From Mycolicibacterium xanthum (GTDB lineage Bacteria; Actinomycetota; Actinomycetes; Mycobacteriales; Mycobacteriaceae), in assembly GCF_019710635.1 (NCBI RefSeq), contig NZ_JAIFZS010000050.1, positions 1 to 64,000 on the forward strand: a stretch of 64,000 nt of DNA, read 5' to 3'. The notes beneath the pieces are model-generated. The model did not search any database and was not told the DNA's origin. It saw only the letters and a program-made list of their open reading frames with translations. The translations under genes were made by a program, and so were the position numbers. This document shows positions 25,568 through 33,631 of this stretch, piece after piece (within the stretch, counting starts at the first letter, position 1; the number at the start of each line of letters is the position of its first letter).

Positions 25568-25903
25568 CTGGGCGGCCCAGGCGTCGACGACCATTCGGGA
25601 CTGGCCCGGGACTGGATCACCCCGCGGTTCGGCGCGCGCGCCGGGTGGCTGGCCGGCGCCCATGTGGCCGCCAAACGGCATCTCGCCGCGGTCGACCCGG
25701 CCTATGCGGCCGCGCTGAGCGACACGTCGGTGACGTCGCTGGTGGCACAGGGCGGGGCGGCGGTCGATCCGGCGTTCGCCGGACACCCGTGGCATCGGGA
25801 TGCGTTGCGGCTGCGCCGATATGACGACGCCGCCAAGGATCCCTCGGTGGCTGGCGCACCGTTGCCGGTGGTGCTCGAGATCGTGGCGCGGCTGGCCCGG
25901 TGA
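25568..25903 (+). pseudogene. 5'-truncated HD-domain (phosphonate-type) remnant
   Basis: The open frame starts without an initiation codon in context and reads DDHSGLARDWITPRFG, then HVAAKRHLAAVDPAYAAALS and RLRRYDDAAK. This is the C-terminal half of the HD-domain proteins linked to phosphonate breakdown (PhnZ-like). The metal-binding HD dyad part is missing. The intact C-terminal frame ends in GTGA, overlapping the GntR remnant, so the two were once an operon. Confidence 0.65.
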
Positions 25904-26599
25904 ACCTGCCGAAGCCCTATCTGGTGCGTACCGGGCTGGAAGCGGATCCTCGACGGGCTGCGCGAAGGGGATCCGTTCCCGGCCTAGCGTGAGTTGGCCG
26001 CCCGGCTCGGGGTGGCTCGCGAGACAATCCGGCAGGCGGTGCACGAGCTGTTGGTGGAGGGCCGGATCGAGCGGCGCGGGCGGGGCACCGTGGTGTCGCG
26101 CCCGAAGCTGGTACAGCCGCTGTCGCTGCGGTCCTACACCGAGGGGGCCCAGCGGATGGGCCGCACCCCGGGCCGGTTGCTGGTCACCTGGGAGGACGTC
26201 ACCGTCGACGCGGAAACCGCAGGGGCGCTGGATGTTCGGCCCGCGGACCGGGTGATGCACCTGGAGCGGGTGCTGCTGGCCGACGGTGTGCGGATCGGTC
26301 TGGAGAGCACCTACCTGCCGCTGCACCGGCTCGCCGACCTGAGGAAGGACTTCGACCCGGCCAGCTCGCTGTACGCGGCGATCCGGGGCCGGGGCGTGGT
26401 GTTCGCCCACGCCATCGAGCGCATCGAGACCGTGCTGCCGTCACCGCGGGAGGCCACCCTGGTCGAGTCCACCGCCGCGATGCCGATGCTGCTGCTGCAC
26501 CGCCGGTCCGTCGACACCGACGGCGCACCGATCGAGGTCGTGCGGGCGCTCTACCGAGGGGACCGGGTGGCGTTCGAAGCCGCCCTCACCGACCGCTGA
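25900..26599 (+). pseudogene. GntR/UTRA regulator, inactivated by frameshift and amber stop
   Basis: It starts GTG 25900 (NLPKPYLVRT). An extra G near 25944 shifts the frame. In the corrected frame it reads ILDGLREGDPFPA, then TAG at 25985-25987 where a Glu codon is expected, then RELAARLGVARETIRQAVHELL (HTH) and a complete UTRA ligand domain to 26599. A TTG restart at 25994 could give a protein lacking the first helix of the HTH, but two independent lesions argue for a dead gene. UTRA-type GntR proteins include PhnF, a phosphonate regulator, which fits the neighbouring HD relic. Confidence 0.75.
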
Positions 26600-26660
26600 A
26601 CGGCCGGCCGCAACCGCTGCGCCGCGGGTAGTGTCGGTGCCACCGGATCGGGGAGGCCAG

Positions 26661-27275
26661 ATGCCCGCTGCCAATAGCGTCGCTGCCAATCTCGCCGCCG
26701 TGGGCACCGGTGTGCGGGCCACGGCCGCCGCGGTGCTCGGCCAGGGCGGCGAACTGTTCAGCGCGCCCGGCGAGACCTTCGACGCCACGCTGTCCGTCGA
26801 CACGAACGCCGAGGTTCCCAGCTCGGCGCTGCTGCGGCCGGGCAACTCGGTCCCCGCGCTGGTGCGGGTGGGTCCGGACGACCCCGGTTCGGTGGTGCGC
26901 GGCCTGTGCGTGAAGATCCCCAACGCCTACGGCGAAGGCCGCGACCAGGACTTCCTGCTGGCGTCCTCCGGTGACGGCGCCCCGCTGCACCACGCGGCGC
27001 TGCCCGCCGACCCGGTGGCGCCGCTGTACTCGTCGCTGTGGCTCTACCTCACCGGTCTGCAACCCGTGCTCTTCGGTGTCCGGCCCCCGATCACCGGCCC
27101 CGACGTCCGCTTCGGGCCCGGCGACGAGCTGGAGTTTCTGATCAGCCCCCCGGTCGGCCGGTTCCGGCGGATCGGATCGTTGACGCTGGCCGGGTCGCAC
27201 CCGGGTGAGGTGGCGTTCTCGGCGCGAAACAGCGGCGGCAACATCAGACCGCTGCCACCGGTGCTGTTCTACTGA
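26661..27275 (+). CDS. Conserved hypothetical, possibly catalase-barrel-like
   Basis: A 204-residue protein. ATG 26661 has GGGGAGG 4 nt upstream. After an alanine-rich N-terminal helix comes a beta-rich domain. VRGLCVKIPNAYGEGRDQDFLLAS recalls the RGFAVKFYT...D core of heme catalases, but the catalytic His and Asn and the proximal Tyr are not evident. I would call it a hypothetical protein. It is followed at 25 nt by the PPOX gene on the same strand. Confidence 0.65.
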   Translation: MPAANSVAANLAAVGTGVRATAAAVLGQGGELFSAPGETFDATLSVDTNAEVPSSALLRPGNSVPALVRVGPDDPGSVVRGLCVKIPNAYGEGRDQDFLLASSGDGAPLHHAALPADPVAPLYSSLWLYLTGLQPVLFGVRPPITGPDVRFGPGDELEFLISPPVGRFRRIGSLTLAGSHPGEVAFSARNSGGNIRPLPPVLFY

Positions 27276-27299
27276 CGAGCACCTGGAAGTATCGGGTTC

Positions 27300-27797
27300 G
27301 TGGGCAAGAACGAACGCGCGAAGATCGTCATGTCCGACGACGAGATCGCCGGATTCATCGAATGCAGCCGCACCGCGACGATGGCCACCGTGCTGCCGGG
27401 CGGACAGCCACACCTGGTCGCGATGTGGTACGCGGTACTCGACGGCGAGATCTGGTTCGAGACCAAGGCCAAGTCGCAGAAGGCGGTGAACCTGCGCCGG
27501 GACCCGACCGTCACCGTGATGATCGAGGACGGCCTGACCTACGACACCCTGCGCGGGGTGTCGATCGACGGGCAGGCCGAGATCTACGACGATCCGGAGA
27601 CCAGCCTGCGGGTCGGCATCAGCGTGTGGGAGCGCTACACCGGTCCCTACACCGACGAGATGCGGCCGTTCGTCGACCAGATGATGGACAACCGCATCTG
27701 CGTGCGGGTGGTGCCGTCGCGGTTGCGCAGCTGGGATCACCGCAAGCTCGGCATGGCGGGCATGCCGATCTCGGGCAGCACGGCGCAGTACCTCTAG
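27300..27797 (+). CDS. PPOX-class (F420/FMN split-barrel) oxidoreductase
   Basis: A 165-residue pyridoxamine-phosphate-oxidase-like protein (ATMATVLPGGQPHLVAMWYAVLDGEIWFET, KAVNLRRDPTVTVM, then the C-terminal PSRLRSWDHRKL). These split barrels bind F420 or FMN and reduce small molecules. The start is GTG 27300; ATG 27330 is possible. It overlaps the stop of the converging thioesterase gene by 4 nt. Confidence 0.88.
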   Translation: MGKNERAKIVMSDDEIAGFIECSRTATMATVLPGGQPHLVAMWYAVLDGEIWFETKAKSQKAVNLRRDPTVTVMIEDGLTYDTLRGVSIDGQAEIYDDPETSLRVGISVWERYTGPYTDEMRPFVDQMMDNRICVRVVPSRLRSWDHRKLGMAGMPISGSTAQYL

Positions 27798-28606
27798 GTG
27801 CTGATCTGGGCCCGCGGCGGCGCGAAGCCGGGGTTGGCCAGCGCGGTGGCCGTCGCGGACCCGATCGGGCCGGCCTGGTCGAACAGCACGGCGGTGCCGG
27901 TCGCGACACCGGCGTGGCTGGAGTGCGTCAGCGCCGCCAGCCCGAGGTAGGGGCCGTCGGGCAGCCTGCTGAGCGTCAGCGTGTAGTCGGCGTTGATGAA
28001 GTGCAGTCCGTCCGGGCCGAAGTGGGTCAGTGAGCTGGCCACGTCGCCGGCCATCGCCGAGCGGGTGAACGGGGACAGCGCCACCCCGTCGACGAGCGGG
28101 ACCAGGTCGTGCACCCAGACGTGCTTGGGGCCGCTGTGCGCCCACGCGCCCAGCCCGAGATGGGGCGTGTCACCGTCCTTGCCGTAGGTCCACACCAGCA
28201 TCGTCAGACCCTCGGGGACCGGGTCGGGCAGTGGCGGTGGCGGCGGCATCGTGATCGGGGTGGACCAGATCTCTGCCGGGGGCTGTTGGCCGGTGCGCAG
28301 TAGCAGCGCGCTGGCCCGCGCGACCATGGCCGGTCCCTGGAACATCGCCGCCTCCACCAGCGTGAGCCGGCGTCCCTTGCGGGTCACCACGGTCTGCACC
28401 CGCACCGGGGCCAGCGCGGCGGGCCGGCACAGGTCGACGGTGAGCCGGGCCGGCTGCAGCTCGGGGTCGTCGTTGTCGCGTTCGATGACGTGGCCGATCA
28501 GGCCGCCGACGTAGTTGCCGCTGATCGTCTCGCCCCACGGTCCCCGCGCCAGCGGGGTGGGGACGAATTCGTCGCCGTCGGCGACGAAGAAGGCTCGGCC
28601 GTTCAC
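27794..28606 (-). CDS. Thioesterase-superfamily (double hot-dog) protein
   Basis: A 270-residue protein with two hot-dog halves, as in TesB-like acyl-CoA thioesterases. The first half contains GGLIGHVIE...LQPARLTVDLCRPAAL and the second GDVASSLTHFGPDGLHFINADYTLTLSRLPDGPYLGL with THSSHAGVATGTAVLFD near the end. It probably hydrolyses acyl-CoA in the cytosol. It is tail to tail with the PPOX gene and 26 nt downstream of the GNAT gene, perhaps cotranscribed with it. Confidence 0.85.
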   Translation of the reverse strand: MNGRAFFVADGDEFVPTPLARGPWGETISGNYVGGLIGHVIERDNDDPELQPARLTVDLCRPAALAPVRVQTVVTRKGRRLTLVEAAMFQGPAMVARASALLLRTGQQPPAEIWSTPITMPPPPPLPDPVPEGLTMLVWTYGKDGDTPHLGLGAWAHSGPKHVWVHDLVPLVDGVALSPFTRSAMAGDVASSLTHFGPDGLHFINADYTLTLSRLPDGPYLGLAALTHSSHAGVATGTAVLFDQAGPIGSATATALANPGFAPPRAQIST

Positions 28607-28632
28607 CGGCAGACCCTAACCGGCCGCGCGTT

Positions 28633-28965
28633 CTAGCGTCTGGCGAGTACGCGCTTGACGTCGATGGTCACCGGGTCGACGAGGTCGCCGAACTCCGGGT
28701 GCCTGTCGAGGTAGCCGGCGACCAGCGGGCACACCGGCACGATGCGCAGCCCGGCGGCGCGGGTCGACTCCAGGGCCTCGCGCACCAGGACGGTGGCCAG
28801 CCCGCGCCCACCGTAGGCGTCGTCGATCTCGGTGTGCGGGAAGATCCGCTGATCGCCGTGGTCCATGAACTCGGTGTGGCCGACCCGCTGCCCGTCGACA
28901 CTGATCGCGAACCGGTCCGGTTCCTGCGTGACGGTGGTCGGGGCGCCGGTCTTGTCGGTGGTCAT
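28633..28965 (-). CDS. Small GNAT acetyltransferase (NATD1/YidJ-like)
   Basis: A 110-residue compact GNAT. The core is IFPHTEIDDAYGGRGLATVLVREALE, containing the acetyl-CoA loop, then VPVCPLVAGYLDRHPEF. This is the short family whose human member is NATD1. The ATG at 28965 has TATAGA 6 nt before it and no ribosome site, so it is probably leaderless. The longer open frame to 29088 is unlikely to be coding. Confidence 0.85.
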   Translation of the reverse strand: MTTDKTGAPTTVTQEPDRFAISVDGQRVGHTEFMDHGDQRIFPHTEIDDAYGGRGLATVLVREALESTRAAGLRIVPVCPLVAGYLDRHPEFGDLVDPVTIDVKRVLARR

Positions 28966-29182
28966 GGCTCGTCTATACCCGGGGATCGGGCGCGGTGTCT
29001 GTTGAAGCATCGCCGACCAGGCGTTCGCTTCGCGTCGGGTTCGCATCGGATGTCGCGATGTCGCACTCAGAGATGTGAGAGCGCTCATTGGCGTTTCGGC
29101 CGTGTCTCACTGTGCCCCCGGAATCTGGACGTAGCCGCGAAGTACGCGGGCCGGATTCAAACCAGATTCGGAGGAGGACATC

Positions 29183-29419
29183 GTGAAGCGATTCCCCACC
29201 TGGAAAGTCGTCGCTTTCAGCGCAGCCCTGGCTGCCATCGGGGGTGCCGGTGCCGCGACCGCCACGGCACAGCGGTCAGAGCCGGTGCGTGAGCATGCGG
29301 TGATCGCTAGCGCGGACTCCAGGTCGACCGACTCGACGTCGACCGAACGGACCCGGCGACCGGTAGCGCTGCGTGAGGGTGCCGGCACCGACTCCACGTC
29401 GACCGGGCGTACGAGATGA
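29183..29419 (+). CDS. Small secreted Ser/Thr-rich protein
   Basis: A 78-residue protein. GTG 29183 has GGAGGAGGA 6 nt upstream. A signal peptide (MKRFPTWKVVAFSAALAAIG..ATA-Q) is followed by a short mature part with two DSTST units (TDSTSTERTRR and TDSTSTGRTR) encoded by direct DNA repeats. After the TGA the same frame stays open and carries a third, related unit (DTASTSTPST), so the gene may once have been longer. No family recognised. Confidence 0.65.
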   Translation: MKRFPTWKVVAFSAALAAIGGAGAATATAQRSEPVREHAVIASADSRSTDSTSTERTRRPVALREGAGTDSTSTGRTR

Positions 29420-29577
29420 CCGATGCCACGCGGCGGTGGCGACACCGCCTCGACGTCGACCCCGTCGACCCCGCGACCAGGAGCGTCGGATTCCGGCAGA
29501 CCGCGCTTCTCGCACATGCGTGAAGGTGGGCGTCGTAGTCCGGTGACCGCACGCGTCACCAACCCTGCAACGTCGAG

Positions 29578-30546
29578 CTATATCCCGGGATTGGCCCGCG
29601 GCCGCAGCCGGCCGTTGGGCAGCGGCGGGGCCGGCAGCCGCTCGACGGCGCCGCGGTAGCCCTCGACGCGGCCGAAGCGGGCGTCGTGCTGCTGCCACTG
29701 CTCGCGGTAGGCGGCGATGTCGTCGTGGCTGCGGCCGACGAAGTTCCACCACATCACCAGTTCCTCGGTGAACGGTGTGCCGCCCAGCAGCAGCAGCCGG
29801 GCCGGCTCGTCGCCGAGGTTGGTCAGCTCGAGGCCGGCGTGGCCGGGACCCTGGTAGGCCAGGTCGGCGACCTCGAGCAGCGACCCGCAGGCCTCGACCC
29901 GACCCCGGTCCAGCAGCACGCCGTGCTCGAAGCGGTGATCGACCTCCAGGGCCAGCCGCACACCGGGTTCCAGGTCGACCTGTGCGCCGAGCAGCGGGGT
30001 GAAGGTGTGCACCGGCGAGCGCTGCCCGTCCAGCTCGCCGAGGAACGTCCGCAGCGTGACGCCGCCGGCGGTGCGCGCCCGCGGCGCGTAGTGCGCGAAA
30101 TCCCGGCCGGTGTCGCGGTCGGAGTCCGGTAGCGCGACCCACAGCTGGGCGCCGTGCAGGATCGGCTCGGCGGAGGCCACCGACACCTCGGAGTGGCAGA
30201 TCCCGGCCCCGGCGGTCATCAGGTTGAGCTCTCCGGGCCGCACCAGGGCGTGCACGCCGGCGCTGTCGCGGTGCTCCACCGCGCCGCTGAACAGCCAGCT
30301 GACCGTCTGCAGGCCGGTGTGCGGGTGCGGCGGCACGTCCATCCCGGTGCCGCCGCGCTGGTCGTGGGGCCCGTAGTGGTCGGCGAAGCACCACGCCCCG
30401 ATCAGCGAGCGTTCCCGCTGCGGCAGGGTCCGGCGCACCCGGATGGCCCGCGGCCCGCCCAGCGGAACCTCGCGCGGATGCAGCACACCAGCGAATGACG
30501 AAGCGGCACAGTCGACTTCGTTGGGCGCCGTTTCGGTGTTACTCAC
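29578..30546 (-). CDS. Pirin-family protein
   Basis: A 322-residue bicupin. The N-terminal cupin has the pirin metal motif (DVPPHPHTGLQTVSWLFSG, with further His and Glu in ICHSE). The C-terminal cupin carries LLLGGTPFTEELVMWWNFVGRS, the usual pirin end. Pirins are iron-dependent dioxygenases or regulators; some have quercetinase activity. The GTG start at 30546 overlaps the stop of the EVE gene as GTGA, so they form a coupled pair. A second, quite different pirin lies at 45866. Confidence 0.92.
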   Translation of the reverse strand: MSNTETAPNEVDCAASSFAGVLHPREVPLGGPRAIRVRRTLPQRERSLIGAWCFADHYGPHDQRGGTGMDVPPHPHTGLQTVSWLFSGAVEHRDSAGVHALVRPGELNLMTAGAGICHSEVSVASAEPILHGAQLWVALPDSDRDTGRDFAHYAPRARTAGGVTLRTFLGELDGQRSPVHTFTPLLGAQVDLEPGVRLALEVDHRFEHGVLLDRGRVEACGSLLEVADLAYQGPGHAGLELTNLGDEPARLLLLGGTPFTEELVMWWNFVGRSHDDIAAYREQWQQHDARFGRVEGYRGAVERLPAPPLPNGRLRPRANPGI

Positions 30547-30980
30547 CCGTCCACAGTAGCCGCCTCGGGCCGGGTCATCGCCGAACGGATGACCGACAGG
30601 TCGTGGTCGTCGATCGCGAAGACGCCGAACCGGAATTTGTAGCCCCAGCGGCCCTTGTCCTCGACGAAGTCCAGGTCGTCGAGCAGCGGCCGGATCGGCG
30701 TCTCGAAGCAGTCGAGGAACTCGACGTGGCGACGCCATGGTTTGAAGTCCGGCGCCATCTCGGCCTGGTAGGGCTCGTCGTCGGATACCTGCCCGATCGC
30801 GGTGAACGCCTGCAGCGCCGGCCCGTCGGGGTACACCGTGCGTGGTGAGTAGAACAGGATCCAGTCGCCGCGTTTCATCTTGCGCAGCGTGTGCGGCTTG
30901 CCGTGGTTGGCCTGGGTGAAGCCGCCGGCCACGCCGCGCTCGACGTGGTCGCGGCTGACGGTGTTGATCCAGTTGGTCAT
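30543..30980 (-). CDS. EVE-domain protein (UPF0310, YTH-like fold)
   Basis: A 145-residue single-domain EVE protein. It has MTNWINTVSRDHV at the start and GDWILFYSPRTVY in the middle, as in the UPF0310 family. EVE domains are relatives of YTH/PUA folds and bind modified bases in DNA or RNA. It is upstream of and coupled to the pirin gene. Confidence 0.9.
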   Translation of the reverse strand: MTNWINTVSRDHVERGVAGGFTQANHGKPHTLRKMKRGDWILFYSPRTVYPDGPALQAFTAIGQVSDDEPYQAEMAPDFKPWRRHVEFLDCFETPIRPLLDDLDFVEDKGRWGYKFRFGVFAIDDHDLSVIRSAMTRPEAATVDG

Positions 30981-31028
30981 GTCCGCACGGTAGGCCCGGC
31001 GACTGACATGTTCGCGGATCGGCAGAGG

Positions 31029-31874
31029 TCAGGACACCTCAGCGCTGATCCCGGCGACCGCGTCGACGACGGCGTCGGGCCGGTCCAGTGCGACGAAGGT
31101 GGTCGCGTCGGGCACCTCGACCAGCGTGGCCGAGCCGAACGCGGCGGCCAGCCGGCGCCCGAGCGCGGGGGTGAAGCAGCGGTCGCGCTGACCCCAGACG
31201 ACGGTGACCGGCTTGGTGAACCGCCGCAGCCGCGGTGCGACGTCGGTGAGGTCGGTGGCCGCCACCGCGCGCAGCAGCCGCGCCAGATCGTGGCGGATGC
31301 GTGCGTCGGTGCGGGCCGGCCGCGTCCAGGACTCGGTCAGCGCCGGATCGGGGTGGGCCGCCAGCAGCCCGTAGCCCAGCGGTGAATGCCGCAGCGCGCG
31401 CAGCCGCATCTGGTCGAACAGCACCTTGATCGACACCGGGCCCCGCAGCAGCGCGAACACCAGCGTGAACGGGAACGGCGGGAACTGGTCGAAGGCATCG
31501 CAGTTGGTCAGCACCAGCCGCCCGACCAGGTCGGGGCGGGTGTCGATCAGCAGCTGGCACAGCCCGCCGCCGGTGTCGTTGCCGACCAGCGTGACGTCGT
31601 GCAGGCCGGTCGCGGTGATGAATTCGCCGATCAGCCGGGCGACCCCGGACGGCGACAGCACCGACGGGTCGGTGACCGGGATGGTGTGCGAGCCCAGCGG
31701 CAGGTTGGGCAGATAGCAGCGGTAGCCCTGTTCGGCGAGCCGGTCGGCGACCCCGCTCCACAGCCGGTTGTCCACCAGGATTCCGTGGATGAACAGCACC
31801 GGCGGGTGCGTGGAGTCCTCCGGGCCCACCACGCGGTAGTCGATCGTCGCCTGTTCCAGCGTGACCTGCGGCAT
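31029..31874 (-). CDS. Alpha/beta hydrolase with Asp nucleophile
   Basis: A 281-residue alpha/beta hydrolase. It has HGILVDN for the oxyanion region and GNDTGGGL for the elbow, aspartate instead of serine. Where the catalytic histidine would be it reads PDATTFVALDRPDAV, with no histidine, so it may be a non-hydrolytic or unusual member. ATG 31874 is preceded by AAAGGA. It is divergent from a TetR gene, and the tandem repeats between them suggest it is the regulated target. Confidence 0.85.
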   Translation of the reverse strand: MPQVTLEQATIDYRVVGPEDSTHPPVLFIHGILVDNRLWSGVADRLAEQGYRCYLPNLPLGSHTIPVTDPSVLSPSGVARLIGEFITATGLHDVTLVGNDTGGGLCQLLIDTRPDLVGRLVLTNCDAFDQFPPFPFTLVFALLRGPVSIKVLFDQMRLRALRHSPLGYGLLAAHPDPALTESWTRPARTDARIRHDLARLLRAVAATDLTDVAPRLRRFTKPVTVVWGQRDRCFTPALGRRLAAAFGSATLVEVPDATTFVALDRPDAVVDAVAGISAEVS

Positions 31875-31896
31875 CTTCGCTATCCTTTCGGTCAAC

Positions 31897-31941
31897 TTAC
31901 AAACACTCAGTACGAAAGTTACATACAGCCTGTATGAAAGT
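31897..31941. promoter_or_regulatory. Tandem 22-bp operator with palindrome over the tetR start
   Basis: Two direct repeats, 31897-31919 and 31919-31941, match at 18 of 23 positions. The second contains a perfect palindrome CATACAG-C-CTGTATG (31922-31936) whose right arm includes the ATG of the TetR gene. It is a likely TetR binding site controlling both directions. Confidence 0.75.
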
Positions 31942-32569
31942 CAATGACACGGGATCCGTGACCGGCCGGCGCACCCAGGCCGAGCGCCGGGCCGCCACCC
32001 GGGCGCTGCTGCTCGGCGCGGCCCGAACGTTGTTCGCCGACAAGGGGTTCGCCAACGTCTCCACCCAGGCGATCGTCGACGCGGCGGGGGTGACCCGGGG
32101 CGCGCTGTATCACCAGTTCGAGGACAAGACGGCGCTGTTCGCGGCGGTCTACGAGGAGGTCGAGCGCGACGTCGTCGGCGAGGTGGCGCAGCGGATCGCC
32201 GAGGTGGCGCCGCCGGATGCGCTGACCGCGATGCGGCTCGGGGCGCAGGTGTTCCTGGACGTCTGCGCGCGGCCCGATGTGCAGCAGATCGTGCTGCTCG
32301 ACGCCCCGGCGGTGCTGGGCTGGGAGGCCTGGCGCGCGGTCGGGGAGCGCTACGGGCTCGGGGTCATCGAGGCGATGCTCACCCAGGCGGTCGCCGAGGG
32401 TGGAGTGGCCGGCCTGGCGCTGCGCCCGACCGCGCACGTGCTGCTCGGCGCGCTCGACGAGGCGGCGCTGTACGTGTCGCGGGCACAGGACAAGGTGCAG
32501 GCGCGCGCGGATATGGATGCGGTGTGCGCCCGGCTCATCGACGGGATCGCGGGGCGGCCGGCGGGATAG
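31934..32569 (+). CDS. TetR-family regulator of the adjacent hydrolase
   Basis: A 211-residue regulator. The HTH is at about residues 20-70 (FADKGFANVSTQAIVDAAGVTRGALYHQFEDK), followed by a helical ligand domain. ATG 31934 lies inside the operator palindrome with no ribosome site, suggesting a leaderless, tightly self-repressed gene. GTG 31961 is an alternative start. It is divergent from the 31029-31874 hydrolase. Confidence 0.9.
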   Translation: MKVNDTGSVTGRRTQAERRAATRALLLGAARTLFADKGFANVSTQAIVDAAGVTRGALYHQFEDKTALFAAVYEEVERDVVGEVAQRIAEVAPPDALTAMRLGAQVFLDVCARPDVQQIVLLDAPAVLGWEAWRAVGERYGLGVIEAMLTQAVAEGGVAGLALRPTAHVLLGALDEAALYVSRAQDKVQARADMDAVCARLIDGIAGRPAG

Positions 32570-32614
32570 GCTTCTGGCAGGCTTGAGGATCTCGAGATCG
32601 GACGAATCGACGTG

Positions 32615-32803
32615 TCAGGGTGTCCGCAGCACGGTCGAGGTGCCGTCCGGCCGGTACTGAACCAGGGCATCGTCGTCGTCGAGCGCCACAGCGACGACCC
32701 CGCGCGCGGCGAGCGTCTTGCCGTAATCGGTGTGCGTCAAGCCCTTTGCGATCGCCGCGGCGACGTTAGCGGTCGATGCTTTGTCCCCGTCTGTGGCCGG
32801 CAT
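32615..32803 (-). CDS. Small conserved-looking hypothetical protein
   Basis: A 62-residue protein (MPATDGDKASTANVAAAIAK, ending in DGTSTVLRTP). ATG 32803 has AGGAGGG 4 nt upstream. The composition is soluble and mixed alpha/beta. No family is recognised. It is convergent with the TetR gene and 82 nt downstream of the DUF5313 gene. Confidence 0.65.
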   Translation of the reverse strand: MPATDGDKASTANVAAAIAKGLTHTDYGKTLAARGVVAVALDDDDALVQYRPDGTSTVLRTP

Positions 32804-32885
32804 AGCGCCCTCCTGATGTAGCTGCCTGAGACCACGGTATCGGAGGCCGATGTGCCCTTCGCTTCAGTCGGCGGAGAAGTGAGCC

Positions 32886-33266
32886 TCAGACCGCCGTGCG
32901 GTGCGTCTGCTCGTAGCGGGTACGCGACTCTTCGCGGCGCCGAGCCACCTTGGGGTTCTGCAGGTCCTCGGGCAGCCCGTGCTGGATCAGCCGGCGCCGC
33001 CTGCTGGGGTCGATCAGCACGATCGAGTAGAACAGCGCCAGCAGCAGGCCGAGCAGCAGCGAGGCGCCCTTGAGCATCGGTGAGCCGGGGATGAACAGCG
33101 CCGCGATGAAGATCGGCACCAGCGGCACCATCGCCCGGAAGATGTGGCGGGGCACCGCGTGGTCGCCGGTCAGGTCGTTGCGCACCCATTCGCGCATCTC
33201 GTCGGGCAGCTTGCGGCCGAATGCGTAGCCGATGTAGCGCACCGGGCCGGGGCGGGTCGCGGTCAT
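32886..33266 (-). CDS. DUF5313 membrane protein
   Basis: A 126-residue protein with two hydrophobic segments (about 45-63 and 66-86) and a basic cytosolic tail (DPSRRRRLIQHGLPEDLQNPKVARRREESR). The start MTATRPGPVRYIGYAFGRKLPDE is typical of the mycobacterial DUF5313 family. ATG 33266 has AAAGGTG 6 nt upstream; GTG 33275 is possible. Function unknown. Confidence 0.85.
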   Translation of the reverse strand: MTATRPGPVRYIGYAFGRKLPDEMREWVRNDLTGDHAVPRHIFRAMVPLVPIFIAALFIPGSPMLKGASLLLGLLLALFYSIVLIDPSRRRRLIQHGLPEDLQNPKVARRREESRTRYEQTHRTAV

Positions 33267-33300
33267 CACGGTCACCTTTCGTCGTGATCCCAGCCTAACC

Positions 33301-33324
33301 TAATAGCTAGTACACTAACTATTA
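33301..33324. promoter_or_regulatory. AT-rich 24-bp imperfect palindrome
   Basis: TAATAGCTAGTA/CACTAACTATTA matches its own reverse complement at 20 of 24 positions. It lies between the DUF5313 gene and the DivIVA-motif gene and stands out against the GC-rich background. It is a probable operator of a TetR- or MarR-type regulator, with overlapping promoters. Confidence 0.6.
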
Positions 33325-33361
33325 GTGTGCGACATATCACGGGTTGTTAGAGTCTGACCCC

Positions 33362-33631
33362 ATGAGCGAGGGCGGTCTCACGGCAGAGCAGCTGCGCGGC
33401 ATCACGTTCGAGAAACCGCCGCTGGGCAAGCGGGGGTACGACGAGAAGGCGGTCGGGGACTTCCTCGCCCTGGCCGCCCGCCGGCTCGACGGCCGCGGTC
33501 ACCTGTCGGCCGACGAGGTGCGCGGCATGCGCTTCAACAAGCCGAAGTTCGGCCGGCGCGGTTACGACGCTGCGCAGGTCGACGCGCTGATCGGCGAGAT
33601 CGCCGACGCCATCGCCGGCCTCGATGGCTGA
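33362..33631 (+). CDS. Tiny protein made of two DivIVA-type motifs
   Basis: An 89-residue protein formed by a tandem duplication. LTAEQLRGITFEKPPLGKRGYDEKAVGDFL is followed about 41 residues later by LSADEVRGMRFNKPKFGRRGYDAAQVDALI. Each unit matches the N-terminal membrane-binding segment of DivIVA/Wag31 (F..p..g.RGYD...VD.fL). There is no coiled-coil tail. TAGAGT lies 9 nt before ATG 33362 with no ribosome site. It overlaps the carboxylase gene by 8 nt, so the two are cotranscribed. Confidence 0.85.
   Translation: MSEGGLTAEQLRGITFEKPPLGKRGYDEKAVGDFLALAARRLDGRGHLSADEVRGMRFNKPKFGRRGYDAAQVDALIGEIADAIAGLDG

Noticed and set aside
23791..25824. A 677-codon plus-strand frame overlapping the symporter gene
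   Set aside because: It is the shifted frame of the symporter, Arg/Gly-rich with no helices. The symporter frame has clear family signatures.
25994..26599. Annotating the GntR as an intact gene from TTG 25994
   Set aside because: It would lack the first HTH helix, and the upstream in-frame homology carries a frameshift and an amber codon.
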